Assembly (NCBI GenBank): GCA_964544635.1
Contig: CAZJCK010000014.1
Span: 1-57,945, forward strand
Direction of reading: 5' to 3'
DNA length: 57,945 nt
Origin: CAZJCK01 sp964544635
Lineage (GTDB): Bacteria; Zixibacteria; MSB-5A5; GN15; FEB-12
Below the pieces are notes generated by a model. That model saw nothing but the letters and a program-made list of their open reading frames with translations. It did not search any database and had not been told where the DNA came from. Every line of letters begins with the position of its first letter. Position 1 is the stretch's first letter. A program made the translations under genes and the position numbers. Shown one piece after another: positions 1 to 9,240 of the stretch.

Positions 1-292
1 CGCCGGTCCGCATCACGGTGCCGCAGATCGAGGCCAGGCCAACCTTGTCGCCCGGTTCGAGGTAGCTGCCCACGTTGATGCGCACGGCGACATCGAATGT
101 CGGCAGCGCGTGATCCTCCAGCAGATACAGACGGATACCGTTGTCCATCGTCACCTGCTCGATATCCGGCATCTTCAGTTCATTCAGTTCCGGGAAGTCC
201 AGCTCATCGACATCGAGCGCACTTGCCGGGATGACCGCAACCGCCATCAGGGCGATCAGGCCAAATATGGAAAACAACATGCTACGTTTCAT
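1..292 (-). CDS. M16 peptidase family, non-catalytic subunit (N-terminal part; runs off left edge)
   Basis: Only about 97 residues are inside the window. The ATG at 292-290 follows an AGGA about 7 bases upstream and opens a signal peptide (MKRSMLFSIFGLIALM... cut near ASA-LD). The mature part has the M16 opening pattern 'VTMDNGIRLYLLEDHALP'. Where the zinc motif HxxEH should sit, this chain reads 'GLASICGT', against 'GLAHMFEH' in the upstream neighbour. That suggests the catalytically silent partner of a two-subunit M16 protease (known from processing-peptidase and PqqL-like pairs). It starts 25 bases after the stop of the active subunit, so the two are probably co-transcribed. The heterodimer role is inference. 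Confidence 0.8.
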   Translation of the reverse strand, partial: MKRSMLFSIFGLIALMAVAVIPASALDVDELDFPELNELKMPDIEQVTMDNGIRLYLLEDHALPTFDVAVRINVGSYLEPGDKVGLASICGTVMRTG

Positions 293-317
293 TTTATCCT
301 GCCTCGTTCCTTATCGC

Positions 318-1823
318 TTAACTGTCAGCCGTTTCCATCATGGCAACTACCCGATTCTGCGCCGTCAGGTACTTGTTGGCGACCCGCTGGATGTCTTCCG
401 CCGTCACGGCGTTGATCCGACCCAGCTCACGGAACATTTCGCGCCAGTCACCCCAGCCGGTCTGGTAGCCGGCCAGCTGTAAAGCAAAGCCCTGGTTACT
501 GTCGAGCTGATTGATGAACGAGGCCTTCGCCCGGGCCTTGATCTTGTCGAGTTCTTCCGCCGGCAGCAGCTCCTCCTTCAAGCGCTCCACCTCCGTGAAG
601 ATCTCCTCCTCGCACTCGGCATTGGTGTGCCCCTTGGTCGGCATGGCGTAGGCCAGCATCATGGTCGGATACTTGTTGCCGGGGAAGCCGGCGAAGGCGC
701 CGACGTCGAGCGCGATCTTCTTGTCCTTCACCAGATTCTTGTACAGCAGCGAGGTCCGACCCTGGGCCAGGTAATCGATCAGGGCGTCGAGCGCCGGACG
801 GTCAGGGTGCGTCTGCTCCGGAATATGCCAGCCGACCAGGTACATCGGCTGCGCCGGATCCTCGATAATCATCCGCTTCTCACCGAGCTGCTCCGGCTCG
901 ACGGTGGCGATGCGCGGCGGTTTCGGACGGTACTCGATGCGCCCCCAGTACTTCTCGGCCAGCTTAATCACTTCGTTGGTCTTAACATCACCGACCACCG
1001 AGATTACCAGGTTGGACGGCCCATAATACTCCTCGAAAAACTCCCGCGCTTCGTCGCGCGAGTAGTACATGATGTCCGACATGTGACCGATCCCCGGCAC
1101 ACCATACGGGTGCGACTTGTACGCCAGCCCGATGAACTCCTCGATCAGGCGGCCGATCGGGTTGGACTCGGTGCGCATGCGACGCTCCTCGGCGACCACA
1201 TCGCGCTCCTTGTACATTTCGCGCAGCACCGGATTCAAAAACCGCTCCGACTCCAGCGCCATCCACAACTCGAGCTTGTTCGAGGGCAGGCTGTAGAAGT
1301 AGACAGTCTCATCATACGACGTAAAGGCGTTCATACCCACGCCGCCTTCGCGCTCGACAATGTTGCCGAACTCGTTCGGTTTCACCAGTTCATATGATGC
1401 TTCGCGCGCTTCTTCATACGCCGCCTCGAGCGCCGCGATGGTGGCGCTGTCGGCAAAGCGTCCCTTGTTGCGCTCCGAGCGCAACTGCATGAAGATCGAG
1501 TCTTCGACTGCAATCAGTTCCAACTCGCGATCGATATCTTTGGTGCCGATCGTCGTCGTCCCCTTGAACGCCATATGCTCAAACATGTGAGCCAGGCCGG
1601 TGTATCCCTTGGGGTCGTCCGCCGAGCCAACATTCGCCCAGGTGCAGAATGACACCACCGGGGCGTCGTGACGCTCCATCACCAGCACCGTCAGACCATT
1701 GTCGAGATGGTGCTCGGTCACTTTGTTCTCAAGCGTGGAAAAGTCGAACGCGTAAGCTCCGGCAACCAGCACTACCAGTACTGCCGCCGAGCACACCGCC
1801 GACCTCAACAACCGCGTTGTCAT
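318..1823 (-). CDS. M16 family zinc metallopeptidase, catalytic subunit
   Basis: 501 residues. The start at 1823 is chosen over an in-frame start at 1991 because AAGGAGGAAAG lies directly upstream and a signal peptide follows (MTTRLLRSAVCSAAVLVVLV...). The inverted zinc motif HxxEH is present as 'GLAHMFEHMAFKGT', and the distal glutamate region as 'NAFTSYDETVYF'. The 'MRTESNPIGRLIEEF' and later C-terminal parts match the second M16 half. M16 enzymes degrade or trim peptides inside a clam-shell chamber; export implies action in the periplasm. It lies 25 bases upstream of a second M16 gene that lacks the zinc motif. The family call is firm; the substrate is unknown. Confidence 0.92.
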   Translation of the reverse strand: MTTRLLRSAVCSAAVLVVLVAGAYAFDFSTLENKVTEHHLDNGLTVLVMERHDAPVVSFCTWANVGSADDPKGYTGLAHMFEHMAFKGTTTIGTKDIDRELELIAVEDSIFMQLRSERNKGRFADSATIAALEAAYEEAREASYELVKPNEFGNIVEREGGVGMNAFTSYDETVYFYSLPSNKLELWMALESERFLNPVLREMYKERDVVAEERRMRTESNPIGRLIEEFIGLAYKSHPYGVPGIGHMSDIMYYSRDEAREFFEEYYGPSNLVISVVGDVKTNEVIKLAEKYWGRIEYRPKPPRIATVEPEQLGEKRMIIEDPAQPMYLVGWHIPEQTHPDRPALDALIDYLAQGRTSLLYKNLVKDKKIALDVGAFAGFPGNKYPTMMLAYAMPTKGHTNAECEEEIFTEVERLKEELLPAEELDKIKARAKASFINQLDSNQGFALQLAGYQTGWGDWREMFRELGRINAVTAEDIQRVANKYLTAQNRVVAMMETADS

Positions 1824-2078
1824 TTCTTTCCTCCTTGATTGCATTGTATAACCATGAGATTTGTAGTTGCCGTAACGCTTGTAAAGAAAAGCGGGTAACC
1901 GCCTGCATGTCAAGCGATTTGGGCAGGCATTCAACAGCCCGTACAGCACTCCGACCGTGACCGGCCAGGCATTATCCAGCCGATCACACAACTCGACAGT
2001 CTGTACGCTACTAAGTTTTTAAGAGTTGGAATAGTGGGGCGGAATTGTCGCTATTTTGTCGCGACTACGACAACCGTC

Positions 2079-4646
2079 CTACCACCACGAAATGAGTTTC
2101 GGCTTCAAGGTGTGCGGCATCAGGTCGGAGTGGGGGAGAACCCGCGCCTTGATGCCGAACCGACCCGAGATATCACACCTGACCATCCCCTTGAACCGAT
2201 AGACACCCTTTTCGCCGGGCACGTCCGAACCATCAAGCTCCGCCGGCACCGGCTTGTAGTCGTGGATGCGCTCATGCGAGGACAGCTGCCCGGCGATGAT
2301 TTCGACCCGAACCTCCTCAGGCGACAACTGCCCCAGGAAAATGTCGATTGTTACCGGTAGTTTTTCTCCGACATAGAGTGTCGAACCCGGATCGGGTACG
2401 TCGACATCGCGTATGACGATCTTGTCCCACGCACCGTGCACCCGCTCCAGCCAGTCGGCCGCCTGCCTGGTGCGGGCAAAATCGTCAGCCGACATCTTCA
2501 GCGCCGACTCATAGGCCGGGATATAATAGCTCCGGGCGTAGTCCATCATCATGCGGAAGGTCGAAAACTGCTTGCCGGCCATCATGATCGAGCCCTTCAT
2601 CCGCTCGATCCATTTGCTCGGCAGCCCCAGCTCGTCGATATCATAAAACAACGGCACCACTTCGCGCTCCAGTGCATAGTACAGCTTCTCGGCCTCAATC
2701 CGATCCTGGATGTCGACATTCTCATACTCTTCGCCATTGCCGATCTTGAAGCCGGTCTGCTCGCTGTACCCCTCGTCCCACCAGCCGTCGAGAATCGACA
2801 CATTCACCGCGCCGTTGAGCGCCGCCTTCATGCCGGATGTTCCCGACGCTTCTTCCGGCCGCCGCGGATTGTTCAGCCAGACATCGACCCCCTGTACCAG
2901 GTAGCGGGCGATGTTGATGTCGTAATCTTCGAGGAACACTATCCGATCGCGGAAGCGATCCTCACCCACCTGGGCAACGATGCTCTTAATTATCTCTTTA
3001 CCCGGCGTATCCAATGGATGCGCCTTCCCGGAGATGAGGATTTGCACCGGACGTTCGCTGTGGTTGACCAGCGCCTCGAGGCGCTCCGTGTCGGAGAACA
3101 TCAGGTGGCCGCGCTTATAGGTCGAGAACCGTCGGGCAAAACCGATCGTCAGCACCGAGGGATCGAGAATCTGCTCTGCCCGGTTGATTTCAAGGCGCGA
3201 CGCCCCGCGGCGCTGCAACTGCTGTTTCAGACGTTTTCGGGCGAAAAATATGAGCCGCTCTCTACGGCGGTTATGCACCCGCCATAACTCCGAGTCGGGA
3301 ATCTTCTTTATCTTGTCGTAGACGTCGAAGTCTTCCGGTCGCTCGAGGAACTTTGCGCCGAGATACGCTTCATACAGGTCACGCATATCATGCGACAACC
3401 AGGAAAACGAATGCACGCCGTTTGTGACCGACCCGATCGGCACCTCGTGCACCGGCAGGTTCGGCCAGATATTGTGCCACATCTCCCGCGTCACCCGGCC
3501 ATGCAGCCTGGATACGCCGTTGGCAAAGGCCGCGCTGCGCAACGCCGCCACCGTCATGCAAAATGTCTCGGCGTCATCTTCCGGGAAAATCCGGCCCATT
3601 GAAACGAAGTCGTTCCAGCTGATGCCCAGCTCGGCCACGTGATCCGACAAGTACCGTTCCAACAGCACCGGGTCGAACCGCTCGTTGCCCGCCGGCACCG
3701 GCGTGTGCGTCGTAAACACCGTGGTCGACCATATAAACTGCCAGGCCTCCATGAACGACAGGCCGCGGTATTTCATCAGGAAACGGATACGCTCCAGCAT
3801 CAGGAACCACGAGTGCCCTTCGTTCAGGTGGTACACCGGCGGGTCATAACCCAGGGCATGGAGCGCCCGCACGCCACCGATACCCAGAATAATCTCCTGG
3901 CGGACCCGCATATCCTTGTCGCCGCCGTACAGGACCGACGTGATCTCGCGAGACTTGATCGCATTCTCCGGAATATTCGTATCGAGAAGATAGAGCGGCG
4001 TCTGGCCCACGTTGACCCGCCAGATCTGGCAGTGCACCGGCGCATGGTCCAGGGTCACCGTGATTCGCAGCGGTGTGTCGTGCTCATCCTTGACCAGTGA
4101 TACCGGCATGTGATACCAGTCGTTCTCTTCATACCGCTCCTGCTGCCAGCCATCCTCGGACAGGAACTGGCGAAAATAGCCATACCGGTACAAGAGCCCG
4201 ACCGCCACCATCGGTATACCCAGATCCGACGATGTCTTGACGGTATCCCCGGACAACACCCCCAAGCCACCTGAATAGACCGGCAAACCGGTATCCAGAC
4301 CGTATTCAAGAGAGAAATAGGCCAGCGGCTTTTTCGGATCGACTTTATCGTAGAGGCTGCCGAACCACTTCGACCGCTCCATGTACGCCTTGTACTTTTC
4401 GTAAATACGGTTCAGGCTGACCACAAAGCCGTCATCGGCCGCCGCCTGTTCGAGTGTCTCCTGTGGCAACTGGGCGAGCATGCTGACCGGGTTCTGCGAA
4501 ACCCGCTCCCACATTTCAGAGTCGAGCCGGATGAACAGCTCAACGATTTCCCAGTTCCATGAATACCATAAGTTGTGCGCCAGCTCCTGGAGCGGTTTGA
4601 TTCGCTCGGGCAGGCGGGGGAGGACCAAGAATTGACGTACATGCAT
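2079..4646 (-). CDS. glgP: Alpha-glucan (glycogen/maltodextrin) phosphorylase
   Basis: 855 residues, the size of the 'short' bacterial GlgP class. The enzyme releases glucose-1-phosphate from alpha-1,4-glucans using phosphate and pyridoxal phosphate. The N-terminus has the DUF3417-type helical start ('LQELAHNLWYSWNWE'). Substrate-site segments include 'YFSLEYGLDTGLPVYSGGLG' and 'HLNEGHSWF'. The PLP lysine lies in 'EASGTSGMKAALNG' near residue 606. No strong ribosome-binding site precedes the ATG at 4646. It is divergent from phosphofructokinase across about 208 bases, which fits coordinated use of stored glucan in glycolysis. Protein identity is strong; the regulatory link is inference. Confidence 0.93.
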   Translation of the reverse strand: MHVRQFLVLPRLPERIKPLQELAHNLWYSWNWEIVELFIRLDSEMWERVSQNPVSMLAQLPQETLEQAAADDGFVVSLNRIYEKYKAYMERSKWFGSLYDKVDPKKPLAYFSLEYGLDTGLPVYSGGLGVLSGDTVKTSSDLGIPMVAVGLLYRYGYFRQFLSEDGWQQERYEENDWYHMPVSLVKDEHDTPLRITVTLDHAPVHCQIWRVNVGQTPLYLLDTNIPENAIKSREITSVLYGGDKDMRVRQEIILGIGGVRALHALGYDPPVYHLNEGHSWFLMLERIRFLMKYRGLSFMEAWQFIWSTTVFTTHTPVPAGNERFDPVLLERYLSDHVAELGISWNDFVSMGRIFPEDDAETFCMTVAALRSAAFANGVSRLHGRVTREMWHNIWPNLPVHEVPIGSVTNGVHSFSWLSHDMRDLYEAYLGAKFLERPEDFDVYDKIKKIPDSELWRVHNRRRERLIFFARKRLKQQLQRRGASRLEINRAEQILDPSVLTIGFARRFSTYKRGHLMFSDTERLEALVNHSERPVQILISGKAHPLDTPGKEIIKSIVAQVGEDRFRDRIVFLEDYDINIARYLVQGVDVWLNNPRRPEEASGTSGMKAALNGAVNVSILDGWWDEGYSEQTGFKIGNGEEYENVDIQDRIEAEKLYYALEREVVPLFYDIDELGLPSKWIERMKGSIMMAGKQFSTFRMMMDYARSYYIPAYESALKMSADDFARTRQAADWLERVHGAWDKIVIRDVDVPDPGSTLYVGEKLPVTIDIFLGQLSPEEVRVEIIAGQLSSHERIHDYKPVPAELDGSDVPGEKGVYRFKGMVRCDISGRFGIKARVLPHSDLMPHTLKPKLISWW

Positions 4647-4854
4647 AGTAAACTAGTCGCATCCGTGCTTGTTTATGTTCTCTGTTGCAGCGCGCTGGTG
4701 CCGTCCGGTCATCCCGGATGGTCCGCGAGCCACAGTATTGTTCTATCTATCGGTGCAATCAAGCCATTTTTCAAGCGGTGAACATCGGCACCACGCCAAC
4801 GACACCCAATTTTCTGGTTGTATTTGCTCAAAAAACGCCTACCTTGATCGCCAT

Positions 4855-6006
4855 ATGCCTAAGAAACGAAGCAAACGGATCGGCGTTTTGACCGGCGGCG
4901 GCGACTGTCCCGGCCTCAATGCCGTCATTCGCGCCATTATCAAGACCGCTCACACCGAATACGACATGGATGTGGTCGGCTTTCTTGATGGTTACGAGGG
5001 CCTGGTCGAGGGTCGACACATCGATCTCGACCTGAAAAATGCCTCCGGTATCCTCGCCCTCGGCGGCACCATTCTCGGCACCTCCAACCGTGCCAATCCC
5101 TTTAACTTCCCGGTCCTGCAGGATGAAGACTATGTCTACCTCGACCGCTCCTCGCAGGCTGTCCGCAATTTCGAATCACTCGGCCTCGACGCCCTTATTG
5201 CTATTGGCGGCGACGGTACCATGGCAGCCTCGGGCGGCATGATCGACAAGGGCCTGCCCATCGTTGGTGTCCCCAAGACGATCGACAATGACCTGCACGG
5301 TACTGACGTTACCTTTGGCTTCGATTCCGCCGTGTCCACCGCCACCGACGCTATCGACAAGATTCACACCACGGCGCAGTCGCACCATCGGGTGATGATC
5401 GTTGAGGTGATGGGACGGTATGCCGGCTGGCTCGCCCTGGCGTCCGGTCTGGCCGGCGGTGGCGATATTATCCTCCTGCCCGAATTCCCGTACGACATCG
5501 GCGCCGTCTGCGATATGGTCCGCCTCCGCAGCACGAAAGGGAAGAATTTCTCAATTGTCGTGGTTGGTGAGGGCGCCCGGCCGGCCGGGGGAGAGATGGT
5601 CATCAGGGCCAAGATCGAACATTCCCCCGACCAGATTCGACTCGGCGGCGTGTCTTCACAAGTGGCAGCCCAGATCGAGGGACTGACCAACATCGAGTGC
5701 CGCGTGACAGTCCTCGGTCACCTCCAGCGCGGCGGCTCGCCCACAGCGTACGATCGCATCCTCGCCACCCGCTTCGGTGTCGAGGCGGTCCACCTGGTGG
5801 CCCGGGATGCCTACGGCAAGATGGTCGCACTTCGCGGCAATGAAATGGCCTCTGTCAACATCAAAGAGGTAGCCGGACGCCAGCGTATTATCCAGCCCGA
5901 TGACTCGCTCATCCAGATGGCACTGTCGCTGGGCGTCGGCCTCGGCGTACCCGATGTCGGTGAAATGGCCGACCATTTCTCGCCCCCCAGTACGGTCAAA
6001 GTATAG
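4855..6006 (+). CDS. 6-phosphofructokinase, group III-like (ATP or PPi donor uncertain)
   Basis: 383 residues, cytosolic; phosphorylates fructose-6-phosphate in glycolysis. The ATG at 4855 is chosen because the protein then begins MPKKRSKRIGVLTGGGDCPG, the normal PFK start; no clear Shine-Dalgarno is visible. Motifs: 'GGGDCPGLNA' (donor loop), 'AIGGDGTMAAS', 'PKTIDND' (catalytic Asp), 'MGRYAGWLA' and 'LQRGGSPTAYDR'. The donor-site pair is mixed: Gly after GGD (position 104 in E. coli numbering, typical of ATP enzymes) but Lys in PKTIDND (position 124, typical of PPi enzymes). Divergent from glgP and followed 66 bases later by an MBL nuclease. Confidence 0.93.
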   Translation: MPKKRSKRIGVLTGGGDCPGLNAVIRAIIKTAHTEYDMDVVGFLDGYEGLVEGRHIDLDLKNASGILALGGTILGTSNRANPFNFPVLQDEDYVYLDRSSQAVRNFESLGLDALIAIGGDGTMAASGGMIDKGLPIVGVPKTIDNDLHGTDVTFGFDSAVSTATDAIDKIHTTAQSHHRVMIVEVMGRYAGWLALASGLAGGGDIILLPEFPYDIGAVCDMVRLRSTKGKNFSIVVVGEGARPAGGEMVIRAKIEHSPDQIRLGGVSSQVAAQIEGLTNIECRVTVLGHLQRGGSPTAYDRILATRFGVEAVHLVARDAYGKMVALRGNEMASVNIKEVAGRQRIIQPDDSLIQMALSLGVGLGVPDVGEMADHFSPPSTVKV

Positions 6007-6072
6007 CCGGTACACCAAACGGGGTCACCTGCCGATTAATAGTACAAAAGAGGCATCCCAACACCAGCAAGC

Positions 6073-7461
6073 ATGATTTCACTGTCATTCCACGGTGCCG
6101 CCGGCACTGTCACCGGCTCCAAGTTTCTCATCCGCGTCAACGATAAATCGTACCTGATTGACTGTGGCATGTTTCAGGGGCGCCGCGAATTGCGCGTGCG
6201 TAACTGGGAACCCCTCCCGTTCAACCCTTCGGACCTGTCCGCAGTCGTCATAACCCATGCCCACATTGACCACATCGGCTACCTCCCGCGCACCGTCCGA
6301 CTCGGCTTCAAGGGCACCGTCTATGCCACCGCGCCCACCATTGATATTGCCAGGGTTTCGCTGCTCGACGCCGCCCATATCCAGGAAGAAGACGCCGAGT
6401 ACCGCAACCGCAAGGGCCTTACCCGCTACGAGCCGGCCCTGCCGCTGTTCACCGTCGATGACGCTGTCAATACCGAACCGCTCTTCAAACCGGTCCTGTT
6501 CCGCGATTGGGAGCAGGTCGATCGCCAGTTCCGCTTTCGCTTCTTCCCGGCCGGCCACATCCTCGGCGCCGCCAGCGTCGAAGTGGAAGTCACCGACGGC
6601 GACCGCGAGGTATCGATCCTCTTTTCCGGTGATGTCGGTCGTTACGGCCTGCCGCTGGTCGTCAGCCCGTCCGAACCGCCCCAGACCGACTACCTGGTCT
6701 GCGAATCGACCTACGGCGAAGAGATGCACGAGCCGGAAGACCCCTACACCATGCTGGCCAATATTGTTACCGAAATTCATGACACCAGGTCGGTCCTGCT
6801 CATCCCAGCCTTCGCCATCGGCCGCACCCAGCAGGTAACCTTCATGATCAATCACCTGATCCGAAAGAAGTTCATCAAGCCGATACAGGTCAATATCGAC
6901 TCGCCCATGGCAGTCAAAGCTACCGACATATACCGCCGATACCAGAAGTATCATGATGTTGCAATCGACGAGTTTGCAAACGACGGTGACAAGATCCTGT
7001 ACGGCAAGAACGTTGTCCTGCACCGCAAACGGAAATCGTCCAAGATGCTCAACAAACTGAAAGGCCCGGCTATCATCATGTCGGCCAGCGGGATGATGAC
7101 CGGCGGACGCATCCTCCACCACCTGATCAACCGACTGCCGCGCGAGGATACTGTCCTGGCGCTGGTCGGCTTCATGGCCGAAGGTACTCTGGGACGGCGC
7201 ATCTATGATGGCGAACGCACGGTCTATATCCACAAGCAGCCGGTCGAGGTGCGCGCCCGTACCGTCACCTTCCGCGGCCTCTCCGGCCACGCCGATTACC
7301 AGGAGATTCTGCACTGGCTCGAACCGATCGAAAAGCCGTACAAGAGGGTATTCGTCGTCCACGGCGAGCCGGATCGCTCCGCCGCCATGGCCGCCCATCT
7401 CAAGAACGAACGGGGCTGGGACTGCGACATCCCCCGACTGGATCAGACATACGAACTCTGA
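6073..7461 (+). CDS. Metallo-beta-lactamase fold / beta-CASP RNA-processing nuclease
   Basis: 462 residues. It starts with the fold's first strand and loop (MISLSFHGAAGTVTGS) and has the zinc motif 'THAHIDHIG'. A further zinc-ligand region is 'FPAGHILGAAS', the conserved Asp lies in 'LFSGDVGRYG', and a beta-CASP insert contains 'SASGMMTGGR'. The C-terminal 'FRGLSGHADYQE' and 'VVHGEPDRS' supply the last conserved histidines. This is the YSH1/CPSF-like bacterial family, soluble nucleases acting on RNA. It is separated by 11 bases from the LOG-family gene, so they likely form an operon. The precise RNA substrate is unknown. Confidence 0.9.
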   Translation: MISLSFHGAAGTVTGSKFLIRVNDKSYLIDCGMFQGRRELRVRNWEPLPFNPSDLSAVVITHAHIDHIGYLPRTVRLGFKGTVYATAPTIDIARVSLLDAAHIQEEDAEYRNRKGLTRYEPALPLFTVDDAVNTEPLFKPVLFRDWEQVDRQFRFRFFPAGHILGAASVEVEVTDGDREVSILFSGDVGRYGLPLVVSPSEPPQTDYLVCESTYGEEMHEPEDPYTMLANIVTEIHDTRSVLLIPAFAIGRTQQVTFMINHLIRKKFIKPIQVNIDSPMAVKATDIYRRYQKYHDVAIDEFANDGDKILYGKNVVLHRKRKSSKMLNKLKGPAIIMSASGMMTGGRILHHLINRLPREDTVLALVGFMAEGTLGRRIYDGERTVYIHKQPVEVRARTVTFRGLSGHADYQEILHWLEPIEKPYKRVFVVHGEPDRSAAMAAHLKNERGWDCDIPRLDQTYEL

Positions 7462-7472
7462 GGAGAGAGTCG

Positions 7473-8345
7473 ATGCCGACGACACCGAATAAGAAAGATC
7501 AGCAAGCAATGGTTGAGGAGCTCAAGGAGTCACCCGCCTTTCGCATAGCCTACCACGACCTCGATTTCATGGACCGCGACTACATGCGACCGGTTCGTCT
7601 CCAGCTCGAACTGCTCAAGACCGAGATGACGTTCCTCGAGGAGAACATCCGGTCGACCATCGTCGTTTTCGGCGGTACCCGCATCATTGAGCCGAAAGAG
7701 GCCCAGAAGCAGGTCAAGAAACTGGAAAAGAGCCTGGCCAATGATCCCGACGACCGCGACATCAAGCGTGACCTCGCCATTGCCCGCTCCATCCTGGCCA
7801 AGTCACGCTACTATGACGAAGCCCGCGAATTCGCCCGCCTTGTTTCATCGGAATGCCAGATAAACGAGCAGCACGAATATGTCATCGTCACCGGTGGCGG
7901 TCCCGGTATCATGGAGGCGGCCAATCGCGGCGCCTTCGAAGTCGGCAGCAAGTCGATCGGCCTCAACATCACGCTGCCCCTCGAACAGGAACCCAACCCC
8001 TACATCACGCCGGAACTGTGCATGCAGTTCCACTACTTCGCCATCCGCAAGATGCACTTCATGCTCCGCGCCAAGGCGCTCCTGGCATTTCCGGGCGGCT
8101 ACGGCACCATGGACGAATTGTTCGAAGCCCTGACGCTGGTACAGACCAGGAAAGTCAAACCGCTGCCGATCGTGTTGTTCGGCGAAGAGTTCTGGAAGGG
8201 AATGGTCAACTTTGATTACATGGTCACGCAGGGAGTCATCGCGCCCGAAGACATCGAGCTGTTCGTCTATGCCGATACGGCCAGGGATGCCTGGAACTAT
8301 ATCAAGTATTTCTACCAGGCGTCACACGACGAACCGCGCGTGTAG
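7473..8345 (+). CDS. LOG family protein (Rossmann-fold nucleotide phosphoribohydrolase-like)
   Basis: 290 residues, longer than the usual 180-200 of LOG proteins because of an N-terminal helical extension of about 70 residues. The hallmark motifs are clear: 'VTGGGPGIMEAANRGA' for the nucleotide loop and 'PGGYGTMDELFE' for the catalytic PGGxGTxxE signature. Family members cleave the N-glycosidic bond of nucleoside 5'-monophosphates and are often misnamed lysine decarboxylases. AGGAGAGAG precedes the ATG. The gene follows the beta-CASP nuclease by 11 bases, hinting at nucleotide or RNA turnover; that link is inference. Confidence 0.87.
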   Translation: MPTTPNKKDQQAMVEELKESPAFRIAYHDLDFMDRDYMRPVRLQLELLKTEMTFLEENIRSTIVVFGGTRIIEPKEAQKQVKKLEKSLANDPDDRDIKRDLAIARSILAKSRYYDEAREFARLVSSECQINEQHEYVIVTGGGPGIMEAANRGAFEVGSKSIGLNITLPLEQEPNPYITPELCMQFHYFAIRKMHFMLRAKALLAFPGGYGTMDELFEALTLVQTRKVKPLPIVLFGEEFWKGMVNFDYMVTQGVIAPEDIELFVYADTARDAWNYIKYFYQASHDEPRV

Positions 8346-8353
8346 GCGAGAGG

Positions 8354-9133
8354 CTACTTCCGCAAGAATCCCTGCTGGTGCAGGAAATCAAGCAAATGCT
8401 CGCGACGCGTGATCGGGTTGGTAGTCGCCATCCGGCGCGCCGTGTGCTCCGACCAGCTGTACGATCCCTCGAACTCAGCATACTTCTCCGGTTCCACTTC
8501 GCGCCCCTCGAGATATCCCAGCTGCGCGATTGTTTCATCATATGCCGCTACCGCCGCATCGATCGCCTCGGTGTCATAGGTCTCCTTGAATGCCAGCCCG
8601 GCAATCGGCAGTCGCGGTTTGATCTTCGCCTCCTTCGCCGGATAGCCCAGCGACATCCCCATCACCGGCGTAACAAACTTCGGCAGCTTCAGCAGCGTGG
8701 TTACCTCTTCGATATGATTGCGAATGCCGCCGACCATCACCCCGCCCATCCCCATCGCCTGGGCCGCCATCAGACCGCGGCATGCCGCCAGGGCACAGTC
8801 GACCACGGCGATGACAAACGACTCGGCAAAATCGACATTCGACCGATATTCCCGCGCCTCCGCCAGCCGCTGTAGGCGGTAGAGATCCGCCAGCCAGACC
8901 ATGAAGACCGACGCCTGCGCCACGTGCGCCTGTTTGCCGGTCAACTCCGCCAGTGTCTTCTTTTTGGCATCATCGCGGATACTCACCACGCTCCAGGCAT
9001 GCAGGTTGGATGATGTCGGGGAACGTTCCGCAGTCTCGATGATCCGTGCTTCATCCTCGGCGCTGATCTGGCGATCGGTGAACTGTCGAACCGATGCGTG
9101 TGAATTCAGGAAGGCCAGCAACTCGTCGCTCAT
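8354..9133 (-). CDS. Nitroreductase family FMN-dependent oxidoreductase
   Basis: 259 residues. The start at 9133 (MSDELLAFLNSHASVRQF) is chosen over one 18 codons upstream because GCGGAGG sits 8 bases before the ATG. Nitroreductase features: the N-terminal 'SHASVRQFTD' Arg motif that contacts FMN phosphate, 'ERSPTSSNLHAWSVV', and the mid-protein 'GLMAAQAMGMGGVMVGGIR' segment. These homodimers reduce nitro compounds, quinones or flavins with NAD(P)H. Its stop is 8 bases from the convergent LOG gene. The physiological substrate cannot be told from sequence. E. coli relatives are also described as dihydropteridine reductases, an activity otherwise missing near the BH4 genes here. Confidence 0.85.
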   Translation of the reverse strand: MSDELLAFLNSHASVRQFTDRQISAEDEARIIETAERSPTSSNLHAWSVVSIRDDAKKKTLAELTGKQAHVAQASVFMVWLADLYRLQRLAEAREYRSNVDFAESFVIAVVDCALAACRGLMAAQAMGMGGVMVGGIRNHIEEVTTLLKLPKFVTPVMGMSLGYPAKEAKIKPRLPIAGLAFKETYDTEAIDAAVAAYDETIAQLGYLEGREVEPEKYAEFEGSYSWSEHTARRMATTNPITRREHLLDFLHQQGFLRK

Positions 9134-9162
9134 ACTCCAAACCTCCGCAACCGTAAGTATAT

Positions 9163-9193
9163 AAAAAAAGGCGAGGTGCATTTGCACCCCGCC
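9163..9193 (-). terminator. Rho-independent terminator after the DUF5117-like protease gene
   Basis: Read on the minus strand, an 11-bp stem (arms GGCGGGGTGCA and TGCACCTCGCC, one G-U pair, very short loop) is followed at once by seven T residues. It lies about 48 bases past the stop of the 9241-11925 gene and before the nitroreductase start. Confidence 0.9.
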
Positions 9194-9240
9194 CCAATCC
9201 TACGCGCCCGAACCGCCGGGCGCAATCAATTTCTCTCAAT

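Noticed and set aside
6085..7509. 474-codon minus-strand frame opposite the beta-CASP nuclease
   Set aside because: Antisense shadow; the plus strand carries the HxHxDH motif and family sequence.
7473..8345. Lysine decarboxylase
   Set aside because: The PGGxGTxxE motif marks the LOG nucleotide hydrolase family; there is no PLP-type decarboxylase domain.
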